A stretch of DNA of 64,000 nt from contig NZ_JABFCL010000002.1 of the NCBI RefSeq assembly GCF_017566145.1, positions 248,001 to 312,000 on the forward strand. The letters run 5' to 3'. The translations under genes and the position numbers were made by a program. This DNA is from Bittarella massiliensis (ex Durand et al. 2017). GTDB lineage: Bacteria; Bacillota; Clostridia; Oscillospirales; Ruminococcaceae. The notes beneath the pieces were generated by a model that saw nothing but the letters and a program-made list of their open reading frames with translations, searched no databases and was not told the DNA's origin. Shown here piece by piece: positions 32,041-39,316 of this stretch. Positions within the stretch are counted from its first letter, which is position 1. The number at the start of each line of letters is the position of its first letter.

Positions 32041-33636
32041 TTACAGGTTCTGCCGGATGATACGGGTGATAATTCCAAGAGCGATACCGCGCTCCACATC
32101 CAAATGGGTGACGGCAAAGGATACATCATCCTTCTTTCCGGGCATCCGGTAGTCATAGCAGGAATGAGCCACCGCATTGACGCCATTGGCAAGCCGGACA
32201 TAGACCACGCCCTTATGCACATCGGTCACTTTTCCGGCATACTTGCCCTGGATTCGGCACTTCTGGAGATTGTCCCGGTCGGTGTTTTCAGATGTGCTCT
32301 TGATGTCGGCACGGATTCCGAGGTCTTCAAGGCTGTTGCGCCGCACATTGAGAATGCGGACCAGCACTTCATCGCCCACGGAGAAACGCTCGTGGGCATC
32401 GCCGATCCAGTCCCAAGCCAAATCACGGGCCAGAATTGAGGTTTCAACGCCGAATACCTCGACGCGGATGACCTTCTCCGCAACAGCGATGACCCGGGCC
32501 TGAACAATACGCCCCTCGTAGATGCGGTACTTCCCCTCGGCGTCCAAATCGAAATAAAAGGTCTGACGCTTCCGCATCATAGCCTCACGGCGGCTTGCGA
32601 CAACGCTGCGGGTCTTGGAGTCGATGCCGCGCACCACAAAGTCAATGTCCGCCCCCAGCATATTCCCTAAAATCTTGTTTTGACGCAGCATCAGGTCGGC
32701 ATACTCCTGGCCGGAAGGGCTGCGGCCCAGATTGATCATCATCTCCTTGATGGGGATAATGATGCGGAAGCCCTTGTAATCCACTACGGCCACAGTTTTG
32801 CGGTTGTCCAGCTGCTCAATGCCGCCCAGCTGCCCTGTGAGGATGCGGCGGGTGCGGTAGGCGTTGTGGATCTCGTGCCAAATGACATCCTCGCGGTCTT
32901 CCTGTGTTTCCACCTCTTCACGACTGCGGATGGTCAGGATAGAGGCGTCACTGCGGTGTGTTACGGCGGTCCGGCGCAGAGCAGACGCAGTATCTACCGG
33001 CGCCTCCTCTTGGGGAGCGGTATCCTCTGAAATGGGTGTTTCTCCCTCATCAGGCGGCGCCGTATTCTCAACAGAGGCGGAAGATTCCACAGCCTGCTCT
33101 TCAGCAGCCGGAGCCTCCGCAGAGTCCTCATTCTCGCCATGTACGGGATCTTCCACAGGTGCCGCCTTTTTCCGCCGGGGTGCCCGCTTGGGCTTGGGGG
33201 GAGCCGGCTCCCCAGCAGTTTCGGAAACCGTCTCCGCCGGGATGCCATCTGCACCTTCAGCAGACAAATTGGAAGGAGTCTCTTCCTCACCGTCGCCATC
33301 CTCACCGGCCGCCGATCCGGCAGGCTCATCCGAATCGGAAGGGGCGCCAGAGGCCGTGCCGTCACCCTCGGGGGCAGCTTCATCAGACGCCTCCGTTTCC
33401 ATAAACTCAAGGGGAGGGTCAGAGCCTTCCAAAGTGGCGTCGCCATCAGATTGATCCGTAGAGGCGCTGTCATTGGTCTGATCCATAGAGGCCAGCAGCG
33501 CACTCAAATCGTCACTGTCAGGCGGCGCCGCCGCATCAGCCGGGGGGCCAGCGGAAGAAATGGTACCGTCCGCGGGGGCGGTGTTTTCAGGAACAGGAGT
33601 TTCCTGCTCCAGCAATACTTTTTTCTTGGTTGCCAT
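32041..33636 (-). CDS. S1 RNA-binding-domain protein with acidic N-terminal region
   Basis: 531 residues. Residues 1-210 are disordered and acidic (Ala, Pro, Glu, Ser, Asp) with a basic island (KPKRAPRRKKAAP). The C-terminal half holds two or three S1-like OB folds: residues around 385-440 (YRIYEGRIVQARVIAVAEKVIRVEVFGVETSILARDLAWDW...FSVGDEVLVRILNV) and at the end (IQGKYAGKVTDVHKGVVYVRLANGVNAVAHSC). S1 domains bind RNA. It is the last gene of the conjugation operon, behind virD4. Such a protein is not a classical T4SS part; it may act in RNA handling, antitermination or translation of element mRNA. AGGAGG precedes the ATG. Confidence 0.82.
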   Translation of the reverse strand: MATKKKVLLEQETPVPENTAPADGTISSAGPPADAAAPPDSDDLSALLASMDQTNDSASTDQSDGDATLEGSDPPLEFMETEASDEAAPEGDGTASGAPSDSDEPAGSAAGEDGDGEEETPSNLSAEGADGIPAETVSETAGEPAPPKPKRAPRRKKAAPVEDPVHGENEDSAEAPAAEEQAVESSASVENTAPPDEGETPISEDTAPQEEAPVDTASALRRTAVTHRSDASILTIRSREEVETQEDREDVIWHEIHNAYRTRRILTGQLGGIEQLDNRKTVAVVDYKGFRIIIPIKEMMINLGRSPSGQEYADLMLRQNKILGNMLGADIDFVVRGIDSKTRSVVASRREAMMRKRQTFYFDLDAEGKYRIYEGRIVQARVIAVAEKVIRVEVFGVETSILARDLAWDWIGDAHERFSVGDEVLVRILNVRRNSLEDLGIRADIKSTSENTDRDNLQKCRIQGKYAGKVTDVHKGVVYVRLANGVNAVAHSCYDYRMPGKKDDVSFAVTHLDVERGIALGIITRIIRQNL

Positions 33637-33660
33637 AAAATTAACCTCCTATGTTTTGTA

Positions 33661-35598
33661 TTAAGAAAGGATCGAGTCCTTATCTGTCGTGATGATGCCA
33701 TTCGGAGCCTCTGCGGTTGGAACGGCTGCGGTCTGCTTGGTGCCGGTAGATGTGCTGGCCGCTTTCGGCTTTTTCTTCACTGGCTTTTTAGGCGCGGGGG
33801 CCTGCGGCTTTGGCTGTGCCGCAGAGGGTTTCGGTTGCTCCTGTTCCAGCCTGCGCCATTCGGGGATGTGGGCGGATGCCTTGCAGGAACGGAGCTTGGA
33901 TGCCTCCGGATGTTTGGAATAGTCCATTTTGTCTACCTTGAGAACTTTTTGCCCCCGGATGATGACCAGCGCCTGCTTGATAGGCAGCCGCAGAACTTCG
34001 TCCGGGGTGAGGACAGGACGCTTGCCGACACCAGAGGTTTCCCGGTATTCCGGCGTGTAGTTGGAGATACGCCAGGTACCCAGCTGCTTGGATTTGCTGG
34101 ATACCGACACAGAAGCCAGTCCCGTGCGGGAAGAAATAAACTCCGCCGTCAATTCATCCGTGCAGCCCAGAAACAACTGCGCGTCGCAGTTGCCCAGAAT
34201 TTCCTGCCAGAGATTGAGAGGATACCGATTCTGCAAGCCCGCCAAGTTCTGAAACACACAGCTCATAGAGATATTTCTTGAACGAATGACGCTTAACCGG
34301 CGGGAGAGGTCTGGAATGGTGCCGCAGGCTGTTAATTCTTCACCCAGGACATGCACCGGCACCGGCAGCTTGCCTCCTTCGCAGTTCTTGTCTGCATACC
34401 GCACCAGCTTGATGAAGCAGAAGGACAGGAACAGGCTTGCCAGAAAGTCAAAGGTGCTGTCCTGGTCGCTGGTAACAAGGAAGTAGGCGCACCGCTCCTG
34501 GCCGGGCAGATCCAAGTCAATTTCATCCCGGGTGGTGATCTTCTTAATCAGCTCCGACTGGAACACCTGCAGACGGGAGCCGAGGCCGATGATGACGCCG
34601 CTGCGGACTGTATCGCTGGCCTGCTTATACAAGCTGTATGGCGCTTTGGCCGGATGGGTGGGCGGCAAGTTCTCAAACAGGCTGTCCAAATCGGACTCGC
34701 CGCTTAAAGTCAGCAGCCGGTACACCTCTCCGATATTGCGGTTTTGCTCTGCATAACTCTGGTCCACATAGAGGACGAGGGCTTTCAGCAAGTTCATCTC
34801 GCAGGAATCCCAGAAATGGTCGCCCTTGCCGTTGTTGATGGTGTTCTTAATGATGACATCTACAAAAAGCTGCGCCATCAGTTCCTGCCCCTCCACTTCG
34901 GAAAGGCAGTTCCAACTGTCCGAGTTTTCCGGATTGACCAAATTGAACACCTTGACACAGTACCCCTGATCCCGCAGATACTCGCTGGATTTTTCGTAGA
35001 GCTCACTTTTCGGATCTGAAATAATCAGGGATTCTCCGCGGACCGCCGCCTGAAGGATACGATTCATGCAAAAGGACCGGGTTTTCATGCTGCCGCTGGA
35101 GCCATACACAGCCAGATTGCCGTTGATATGGGGATTTTCGGGAATACAGACAGCCTTGTTGTCCAGCATTCCCAGTACAACGCCTTTATGCTTGCGCAGG
35201 TCAGGCACCAGATCCAACACACCAGCCATTTCCTTGCGGCTCATCCAGCCGGAGGTACCGTAGGTGCCCTTGGCCGAGTAAATGAAATTCCGGTCAGTAT
35301 CATATTCGCCGGTATCGCTGTAGCCCATGCGCATGACCATGAGCAGCAGGACTGCCAACAGGCCGATGCAGATCAGGACACCGTACACTCCGTAGGGCGG
35401 ACGAAATACGGAGGCCAGACAGGTAAAAAAATCGGGTGATGCCATCGCCGGAGAAGTTCCGTCTCCGGGGATGCCGCCACCCTGTTTCCATACTGCATAA
35501 TTGCCAAACAGCTGCGCCAGGAAACCGCCTGCGTATAGAATCGCAAATGCGGCGGCCGGTGCTGCTGCCAGGCCTATGATCAGTTTCTTTTTGTTTAT
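33661..35598 (-). CDS. virD4: VirD4-type conjugative coupling protein (deviant start codon)
   Basis: The first ATG is at 35445 and has no ribosome-binding site. The same frame is open for 51 more codons up to an ATA at 35598, eight bases behind GGGGAGG, and the added residues (KKKLIIGLAAAPAAAFAILYAGG) form the first membrane segment expected of VirD4. Domains: two N-terminal membrane segments, P-loop VYGSSGSMKTRSF (Met in place of the second Gly), and a Walker B-like LGEELTACGTIPDL where DE is expected. The C-terminus is Lys/Pro/Ala-rich. It would bring DNA substrates to the transfer channel. It overlaps the preceding stop codon. Confidence 0.88.
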   Translation of the reverse strand: MNKKKLIIGLAAAPAAAFAILYAGGFLAQLFGNYAVWKQGGGIPGDGTSPAMASPDFFTCLASVFRPPYGVYGVLICIGLLAVLLLMVMRMGYSDTGEYDTDRNFIYSAKGTYGTSGWMSRKEMAGVLDLVPDLRKHKGVVLGMLDNKAVCIPENPHINGNLAVYGSSGSMKTRSFCMNRILQAAVRGESLIISDPKSELYEKSSEYLRDQGYCVKVFNLVNPENSDSWNCLSEVEGQELMAQLFVDVIIKNTINNGKGDHFWDSCEMNLLKALVLYVDQSYAEQNRNIGEVYRLLTLSGESDLDSLFENLPPTHPAKAPYSLYKQASDTVRSGVIIGLGSRLQVFQSELIKKITTRDEIDLDLPGQERCAYFLVTSDQDSTFDFLASLFLSFCFIKLVRYADKNCEGGKLPVPVHVLGEELTACGTIPDLSRRLSVIRSRNISMSCVFQNLAGLQNRYPLNLWQEILGNCDAQLFLGCTDELTAEFISSRTGLASVSVSSKSKQLGTWRISNYTPEYRETSGVGKRPVLTPDEVLRLPIKQALVIIRGQKVLKVDKMDYSKHPEASKLRSCKASAHIPEWRRLEQEQPKPSAAQPKPQAPAPKKPVKKKPKAASTSTGTKQTAAVPTAEAPNGIITTDKDSILS

Positions 35599-36593
35599 GG
35601 GAACAACCTCCCCTCGAATTTTGTAAAGTCAATGGTTTGCAGGTGTACCCGGTCACCGCAGTAGCGGCGCAGCACATCTGCTTGAAAATCAAAGCAGATC
35701 AGTGTACCGGGGCGTTCCATCAGTTCGAGGGAGGTGTTAAAGCGCACGATCCGGGGCAGATCGCAGAAGTAACCGAACAGCACCGGCGTTCCATCCGGCT
35801 CTGCGGCATCCTGCTCCATGGCACTGCCGGGATTGCCGGCGGAGAGGCCCTGTGACAGAATGCGGTCAAGTTCCGCGGTTTTCACAGGGTCACACAGTAA
35901 CGCCAGTATCACCTCTCCCTGATGGTCATTGGTTAGGAAATAAAAGTGGTCGTAGCTGCCGTCCAGCATGAAGTAGTCATGCTTGGCCCCGCCGGTACTG
36001 GTGAGTATCTGGTAGGCCAGATCCATGCTGTCCCCCAATACCAGTCCATGTACCTGCTCGACACGGTACTGCTGGGCCAGACGCTGCTGGCATAGAATGT
36101 TCCAGAGGAGCGTTTTTACCCGCAGTTCGGATTTGTAGCGCCACTTCATCAGAGCGCCCCCGCTATTGTAGGTCACAAAGATGCCGGTGGGGGCCAGCAG
36201 CACCCCTGCGAAGCGGGAGCTTCGAATCTGGGTGGCATCAGCCCCCAATTCCTTGACTTCGCGTGAACTGTAAAACACAGGATATGTTACAGCTTCGCCG
36301 CCAAAACCGGTCTGGGCAAAGACCTTCGGCTTTTCATCCGGGTAGAGCAGTACCCCGGCATTGCCTATAGTGATATAGGTTTCCGCGAGGCGGTGGAGCC
36401 GAAACCTCCGGTTTGCTTCGCTTTTGAGCCGGTTGGTTTCTGCGTCTCCTGTAAGGCAGAATGTAAAACGCTCGGGCCATCCGTCCAGCAGAGCTGACTT
36501 GGCTTTGATCCCCAGCCGATAGCCCCGGAGCCGGTCCCGGTAGTAGGTGCGCAGCAGTCCGGCCTTTTTGAGCGCAGTCACGACCGCCTCCAA
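35595..36593 (-). CDS. conserved conjugation-region protein with N-terminal wHTH-like region, start uncertain
   Basis: 332 residues from a TTG at 36593, which has no ribosome-binding site. The frame continues upstream to 36722 (open, ending at TGA 36723-36725) and encodes a plausible start of a winged-helix domain (LPFRLLSLTAISGEFPTSQLNRLP). A perfect GGGAGG sits directly ahead of it, but there is no ATG, GTG or TTG in frame. A missing base in GGGAAAA could explain this. The rest of the protein has an Arg-rich segment and YFMLDGSYDHFYFLTNDHQGEVILALL; no enzyme family is recognised. It is adjacent to virD4. Confidence 0.6.
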   Translation of the reverse strand: MEAVVTALKKAGLLRTYYRDRLRGYRLGIKAKSALLDGWPERFTFCLTGDAETNRLKSEANRRFRLHRLAETYITIGNAGVLLYPDEKPKVFAQTGFGGEAVTYPVFYSSREVKELGADATQIRSSRFAGVLLAPTGIFVTYNSGGALMKWRYKSELRVKTLLWNILCQQRLAQQYRVEQVHGLVLGDSMDLAYQILTSTGGAKHDYFMLDGSYDHFYFLTNDHQGEVILALLCDPVKTAELDRILSQGLSAGNPGSAMEQDAAEPDGTPVLFGYFCDLPRIVRFNTSLELMERPGTLICFDFQADVLRRYCGDRVHLQTIDFTKFEGRLFP

Positions 36594-36744
36594 GTAGTAA
36601 GGACTGGCGGGAAGGCGGTTGAGCTGGCTGGTGGGGAACTCTCCCGAAATAGCGGTCAGCGATAAAAGCCGGAACGGAAGCGTATCCGGCTGTGGAAAAT
36701 AGTTGGTGCTTTTCCCAAGTAGTCACCTCCCTTGAAAGCACAGG

Positions 36745-36780
36745 ATTTTTACCGTAATGACTGAGGACTTCGGTAAAAAT
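36745..36780. repeat. 10-bp perfect inverted repeat ahead of the 36-kb gene
   Basis: ATTTTTACCG (36745-36754) and CGGTAAAAAT (36771-36780) are perfectly complementary with a 16-base spacer. On the minus strand the element lies about 25 bases before the GGGAGG of the next gene, so it could be an operator or an RNA hairpin. The gene-free stretch 36723-36866 otherwise contains only the terminator at 36799-36819. Confidence 0.7.
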
Positions 36781-36798
36781 GGGCCTCCCCATGAGGGG

Positions 36799-36819
36799 AA
36801 AAAGCCCGGAAAATCGGGC
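36799..36819 (-). terminator. intrinsic terminator behind the DUF6100-like gene
   Basis: GCCCG and CGGGC close a short stem around ATTTTC, followed by TTTTT on the minus strand. It lies between the DUF6100-like gene and the 36-kb gene. Confidence 0.6.
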
Positions 36820-36866
36820 GTTTCAGCCGCTTCACTGAATGTCGGGCCGGAGAAGGCCCAAAATGG

Positions 36867-37529
36867 TCAAAAATCCGAGATGGATTTTAGACTCGTTTTA
36901 TGCTCTGTCAGCCATTGCGGAAAACGCTGCTTCTCCATGATATAGATTTTTGTGCAATCCTGGTCGCCCAGTTCAGCCGTGTTATAGGCGTCGCACAACA
37001 GGCCGGTATCATCAGCCATCACAAAGGAAGAGAGAAGATCCAGTAATTGCTTTTCCGACAAATTATCGTAATCGCGTATCCTCCTGTCGGGAAGTGCCCG
37101 GTCATAGACCTGGGCGAAGCAGACAACGCAATCGCGGTAATACGGAAGTGGGTGTTCTCTGGCGTATTGATCAAGGACAAAATAGAGCGGGTCCAACAGG
37201 AACTCATCGCTTTGCCGCTGTTTGCGCTTTGGCAGCAAACAGGGCAGCGTCACCTCCAGCACCCTGTTCTCGCAGTTGACAGTGATGCCGTGCGTTGCAC
37301 CGGCGGATTTGAGATAGTCACCTTTGCGGATGGTTGTACTGGAATAAATCAGATGCCGCAGCCGGCAGGCAATCCGCTCTGCCCGTAAAGCGGCATCTAT
37401 GGAAAGCGTTTCATAGTTGTCGGGGTAACGCTGGATGTCGGTGGTGTCCAGCGCGTACAGCGCATTACTCAGACGGGATATATCGTCGAGAATGCTTCCA
37501 ATGCGGTGGGATATTAGTTTTCGATCCAA
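36867..37529 (-). CDS. DUF6100-like conjugation-locus protein, TTG start
   Basis: 220 residues from a TTG at 37529, eight bases behind a perfect AGGAGG. The whole length matches my memory of DUF6100: SILDDISRLSNALYALDTTDIQRYPDNYETLSIDAALRAERIACRLRHLIY..., TLPCLLPKRKQRQSDEFLLDPLYF, and the ending LLCDAYNTAELGDQDC. The family is restricted to clostridial conjugative elements and has no known function. It adjoins a DUF5697-like gene without a gap. Confidence 0.8.
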   Translation of the reverse strand: MDRKLISHRIGSILDDISRLSNALYALDTTDIQRYPDNYETLSIDAALRAERIACRLRHLIYSSTTIRKGDYLKSAGATHGITVNCENRVLEVTLPCLLPKRKQRQSDEFLLDPLYFVLDQYAREHPLPYYRDCVVCFAQVYDRALPDRRIRDYDNLSEKQLLDLLSSFVMADDTGLLCDAYNTAELGDQDCTKIYIMEKQRFPQWLTEHKTSLKSISDF

Positions 37530-38057
37530 TCATGTGCCTCCTGCTTTCTTGAAATAATTTGTCCGGCCTTCCTCGTCTACAGTACAAAATCCGGATATGC
37601 CCGGACAGTCGATTTGGGCGATTTGCGCCGGAGCATCGACCAGCATAATACGGCGGCATCCCCCTTTGTTGCCCCGCAGAGCATGGCAGACAAGCGCCTC
37701 TTGTCCGGCGGCAATATAAGCGATTTCATATAATTCACCGTCGGCAAAAAACACGAGTTTAACGGGAAAATCAGCCGGAGCGTGGTAATCTACCCGTCGG
37801 ATGAAGTCCAGCAGGACCCACACTGCCCGGACAAGCGCATGGTCAGTTTTTGGTGCTTGCCCTGCCAGGAAATAACCACCGCCGTCTGTTTGAAAAATGC
37901 GGCCCTGCCTCTCCAAATGAGAGAGCAGGGCCTTTGCAGTATCTTCTTTGCCAGGGTGAAAACAAAGAAGCTGGTGTTCACAGAGGCCGGGGTACATCGT
38001 CACGATCCGCAACAAGTCCGCAGCCTCGTTTCCATAGATTTCAGCCCTGGTCTTCAT
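37530..38057 (-). CDS. DUF5697-like conjugation-locus protein
   Basis: 175 residues from the ATG at 38057 (GGAGGTGAGCCCC). The N-terminus MKTRAEIYGNEAADLLRIVTMYPGLCEHQLLCFHPGKEDTAKALLSHLERQGRI suggests a winged-helix region. The middle AVWVLLDFIRRVDYHAPADFPVKLVFFADGELYEIAY matches DUF5697. The function is unknown. The gap 38058-38207 upstream holds several GACGC/GCGTC inverted repeats but no further gene that I can support. Confidence 0.78.
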   Translation of the reverse strand: MKTRAEIYGNEAADLLRIVTMYPGLCEHQLLCFHPGKEDTAKALLSHLERQGRIFQTDGGGYFLAGQAPKTDHALVRAVWVLLDFIRRVDYHAPADFPVKLVFFADGELYEIAYIAAGQEALVCHALRGNKGGCRRIMLVDAPAQIAQIDCPGISGFCTVDEEGRTNYFKKAGGT

Positions 38058-38207
38058 GGGGCTCACCTCCTTTATCAAAGGCGTCAATCAGACGCATTCA
38101 AAGCGCATTGTTAAAATAGAAATTGCGGAAAGACGCCATTTGAGCGTCAATCCGGCGTTTTTCGAGAACAATAGGAAAAAAGGCGTCTTATAGGCGTATT
38201 GAAACTG

Positions 38208-39047
38208 TCAATGATGCGTTTTCCGAAGATTACAGCAATCCTCTTTATTGGGATTTACAAAATCCCTCCAGAATTGATAGTGTTCCGTTACATCTTCACA
38301 GATTGTCTTCTGTGGGATATGTATCTTTTCTACGATCCGCTGCTTTTCTTTCAAAGGAAGATGATAGTAGCCTCCTTGCCGCACGGTATATTTAGAGAAA
38401 TCAACACCCCGAAACCACTGCTTAATCCACGAATTGACGCGCAGAAATTCAACCACACACCGCTCAATTCCCAAATCATTCAGCTTGTCGAAATCCATGT
38501 ATTCCTCAACGATGGGGCTTAATCGGATTGCTACATCATACCCTTCCGCTTGCAGAGCCTGAATTGCGCGGATACGCTGGCTGGGAGGACTGGCCTTTTC
38601 AAATTGGGCGGTTTGTGCATCGTCTAGGCAGGTCACGGTAATTTGAATATGGGCCAGTTCCTTGTCCAAGATCTCTAAATATTCCGGGGCAGCGGGAAGT
38701 GCAGACTTCGTGACGATGAGATAGCTTACCCTGCACAGGTTCATCTCCTGGATGGCCTGGTAGGTAGTGCGGTACTGGAGTTCACAGGGCTGAAAACAGT
38801 CTGTCATGCCTCCAAGCCTGATGATGCTGCCGGATGGGAGACTGCGGATTTTCCGCCGGACCTTTTCAATGTCCGCAACACGAGGATGCGCCGCATCCCA
38901 TAATCCACGAAAATGAAGCAATGAACGGGCATAGCAGTAGTTACAGTTGTGTTGACAGCCGCAGCCGTAAGTATCTAAACGGGTGTTATATTTGCATTTG
39001 TCGCCTTCATTGCCTCCAACTTGCTTAAAGAAACTCTTAAACTCGCT
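38208..39047 (-). CDS. radical SAM protein, spore-photoproduct-lyase-like, start codon missing
   Basis: The frame is open from 39047 and encodes SEFKSFFKQVGGNEGDKCKYNTRLDTYGCGCQHNCNYCYARSLL, containing the radical SAM motif CxxxCxxC (CQHNCNYC). No ATG, GTG or TTG exists in frame upstream of the motif; the first TTG (38921) would cut it off. The remainder (GSIIRLGGMTDCFQPCE, YLIVTKSALPAAPEYLEIL, IRLSPIVEEYMDF) fits spore-photoproduct-lyase-like proteins common on such elements. The enzyme would use S-adenosylmethionine and a 4Fe-4S cluster, possibly for DNA repair. It may be a pseudogene or start at a rare codon. Confidence 0.65.
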   Translation of the reverse strand, partial: SEFKSFFKQVGGNEGDKCKYNTRLDTYGCGCQHNCNYCYARSLLHFRGLWDAAHPRVADIEKVRRKIRSLPSGSIIRLGGMTDCFQPCELQYRTTYQAIQEMNLCRVSYLIVTKSALPAAPEYLEILDKELAHIQITVTCLDDAQTAQFEKASPPSQRIRAIQALQAEGYDVAIRLSPIVEEYMDFDKLNDLGIERCVVEFLRVNSWIKQWFRGVDFSKYTVRQGGYYHLPLKEKQRIVEKIHIPQKTICEDVTEHYQFWRDFVNPNKEDCCNLRKTHH

Positions 39048-39050
39048 TTA

Positions 39051-39203
39051 TATCACCTCTCAATTCTTTGTTTGATTACTTTATTGTCGGATACATTGGA
39101 CTCACCTCATATAAAATTCTAAATGGTTGCGGAGGACGGTACTGCCCCGCCGTCTGTTGGTAAAGCATCCAACCATGTTCTTTACACTACTCCGCGCAAT
39201 AAA
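39051..39203 (-). other. gene-free structured leader region ahead of the radical SAM gene
   Basis: No gene longer than six codons is supported. On the minus strand the transcript could fold into hairpins, for example GGTTG with CAACC and GACGG with CCGTC around CGGGGCAGTA. A tiny frame (ATG TAT CCG ACA ATA AAG TAA) with a GAGGTG site could be a leader peptide. This may be a cis-regulatory RNA; nothing more specific can be said. Confidence 0.35.
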
Positions 39204-39301
39204 GGGGCTGTTGCAAAATGAATTTTTGATACATGATATTGAGTATTGCTATGTAAGGATAAACAACATCATGTAGAAATTTTACATTTTGCAACAGCCC
39301 C
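39204..39301. mobile_element. 98-bp MITE-like element with 17-bp perfect terminal inverted repeats
   Basis: GGGGCTGTTGCAAAATG (39204-39220) and its exact complement (39285-39301) enclose 64 bases, and pairing continues imperfectly inward for about 20 more bases. Ends of the form GGxxCTGTTGCAAAA recall insertion-sequence termini, so it may be a miniature derivative of an insertion sequence. No duplicated target is obvious. As RNA it would form a long hairpin behind the virB4 gene and could also act as a terminator. Confidence 0.55.
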
Positions 39302-39316
39302 TAGAGAAAATGCCTT

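Noticed and set aside
33139..34281. Plus-strand open frame across the S1-domain gene and virD4
   Set aside because: Spans two real genes on the other strand and the terminator-free junction between them; Arg/Gly-rich shadow translation.
36334..36792. Alternative frame before the 36-kb gene that might be joined to it by programmed frameshifting
   Set aside because: Joining would need a +1 shift at a site without a recognisable slippery pattern or following pseudoknot; a missing base or rare start is simpler.
38058..38207. Clustered GACGC/GCGTC inverted repeats upstream of the DUF5697-like gene
   Set aside because: The units are short and irregular; they could pair in RNA but give no consistent structure or promoter, so no feature was called.
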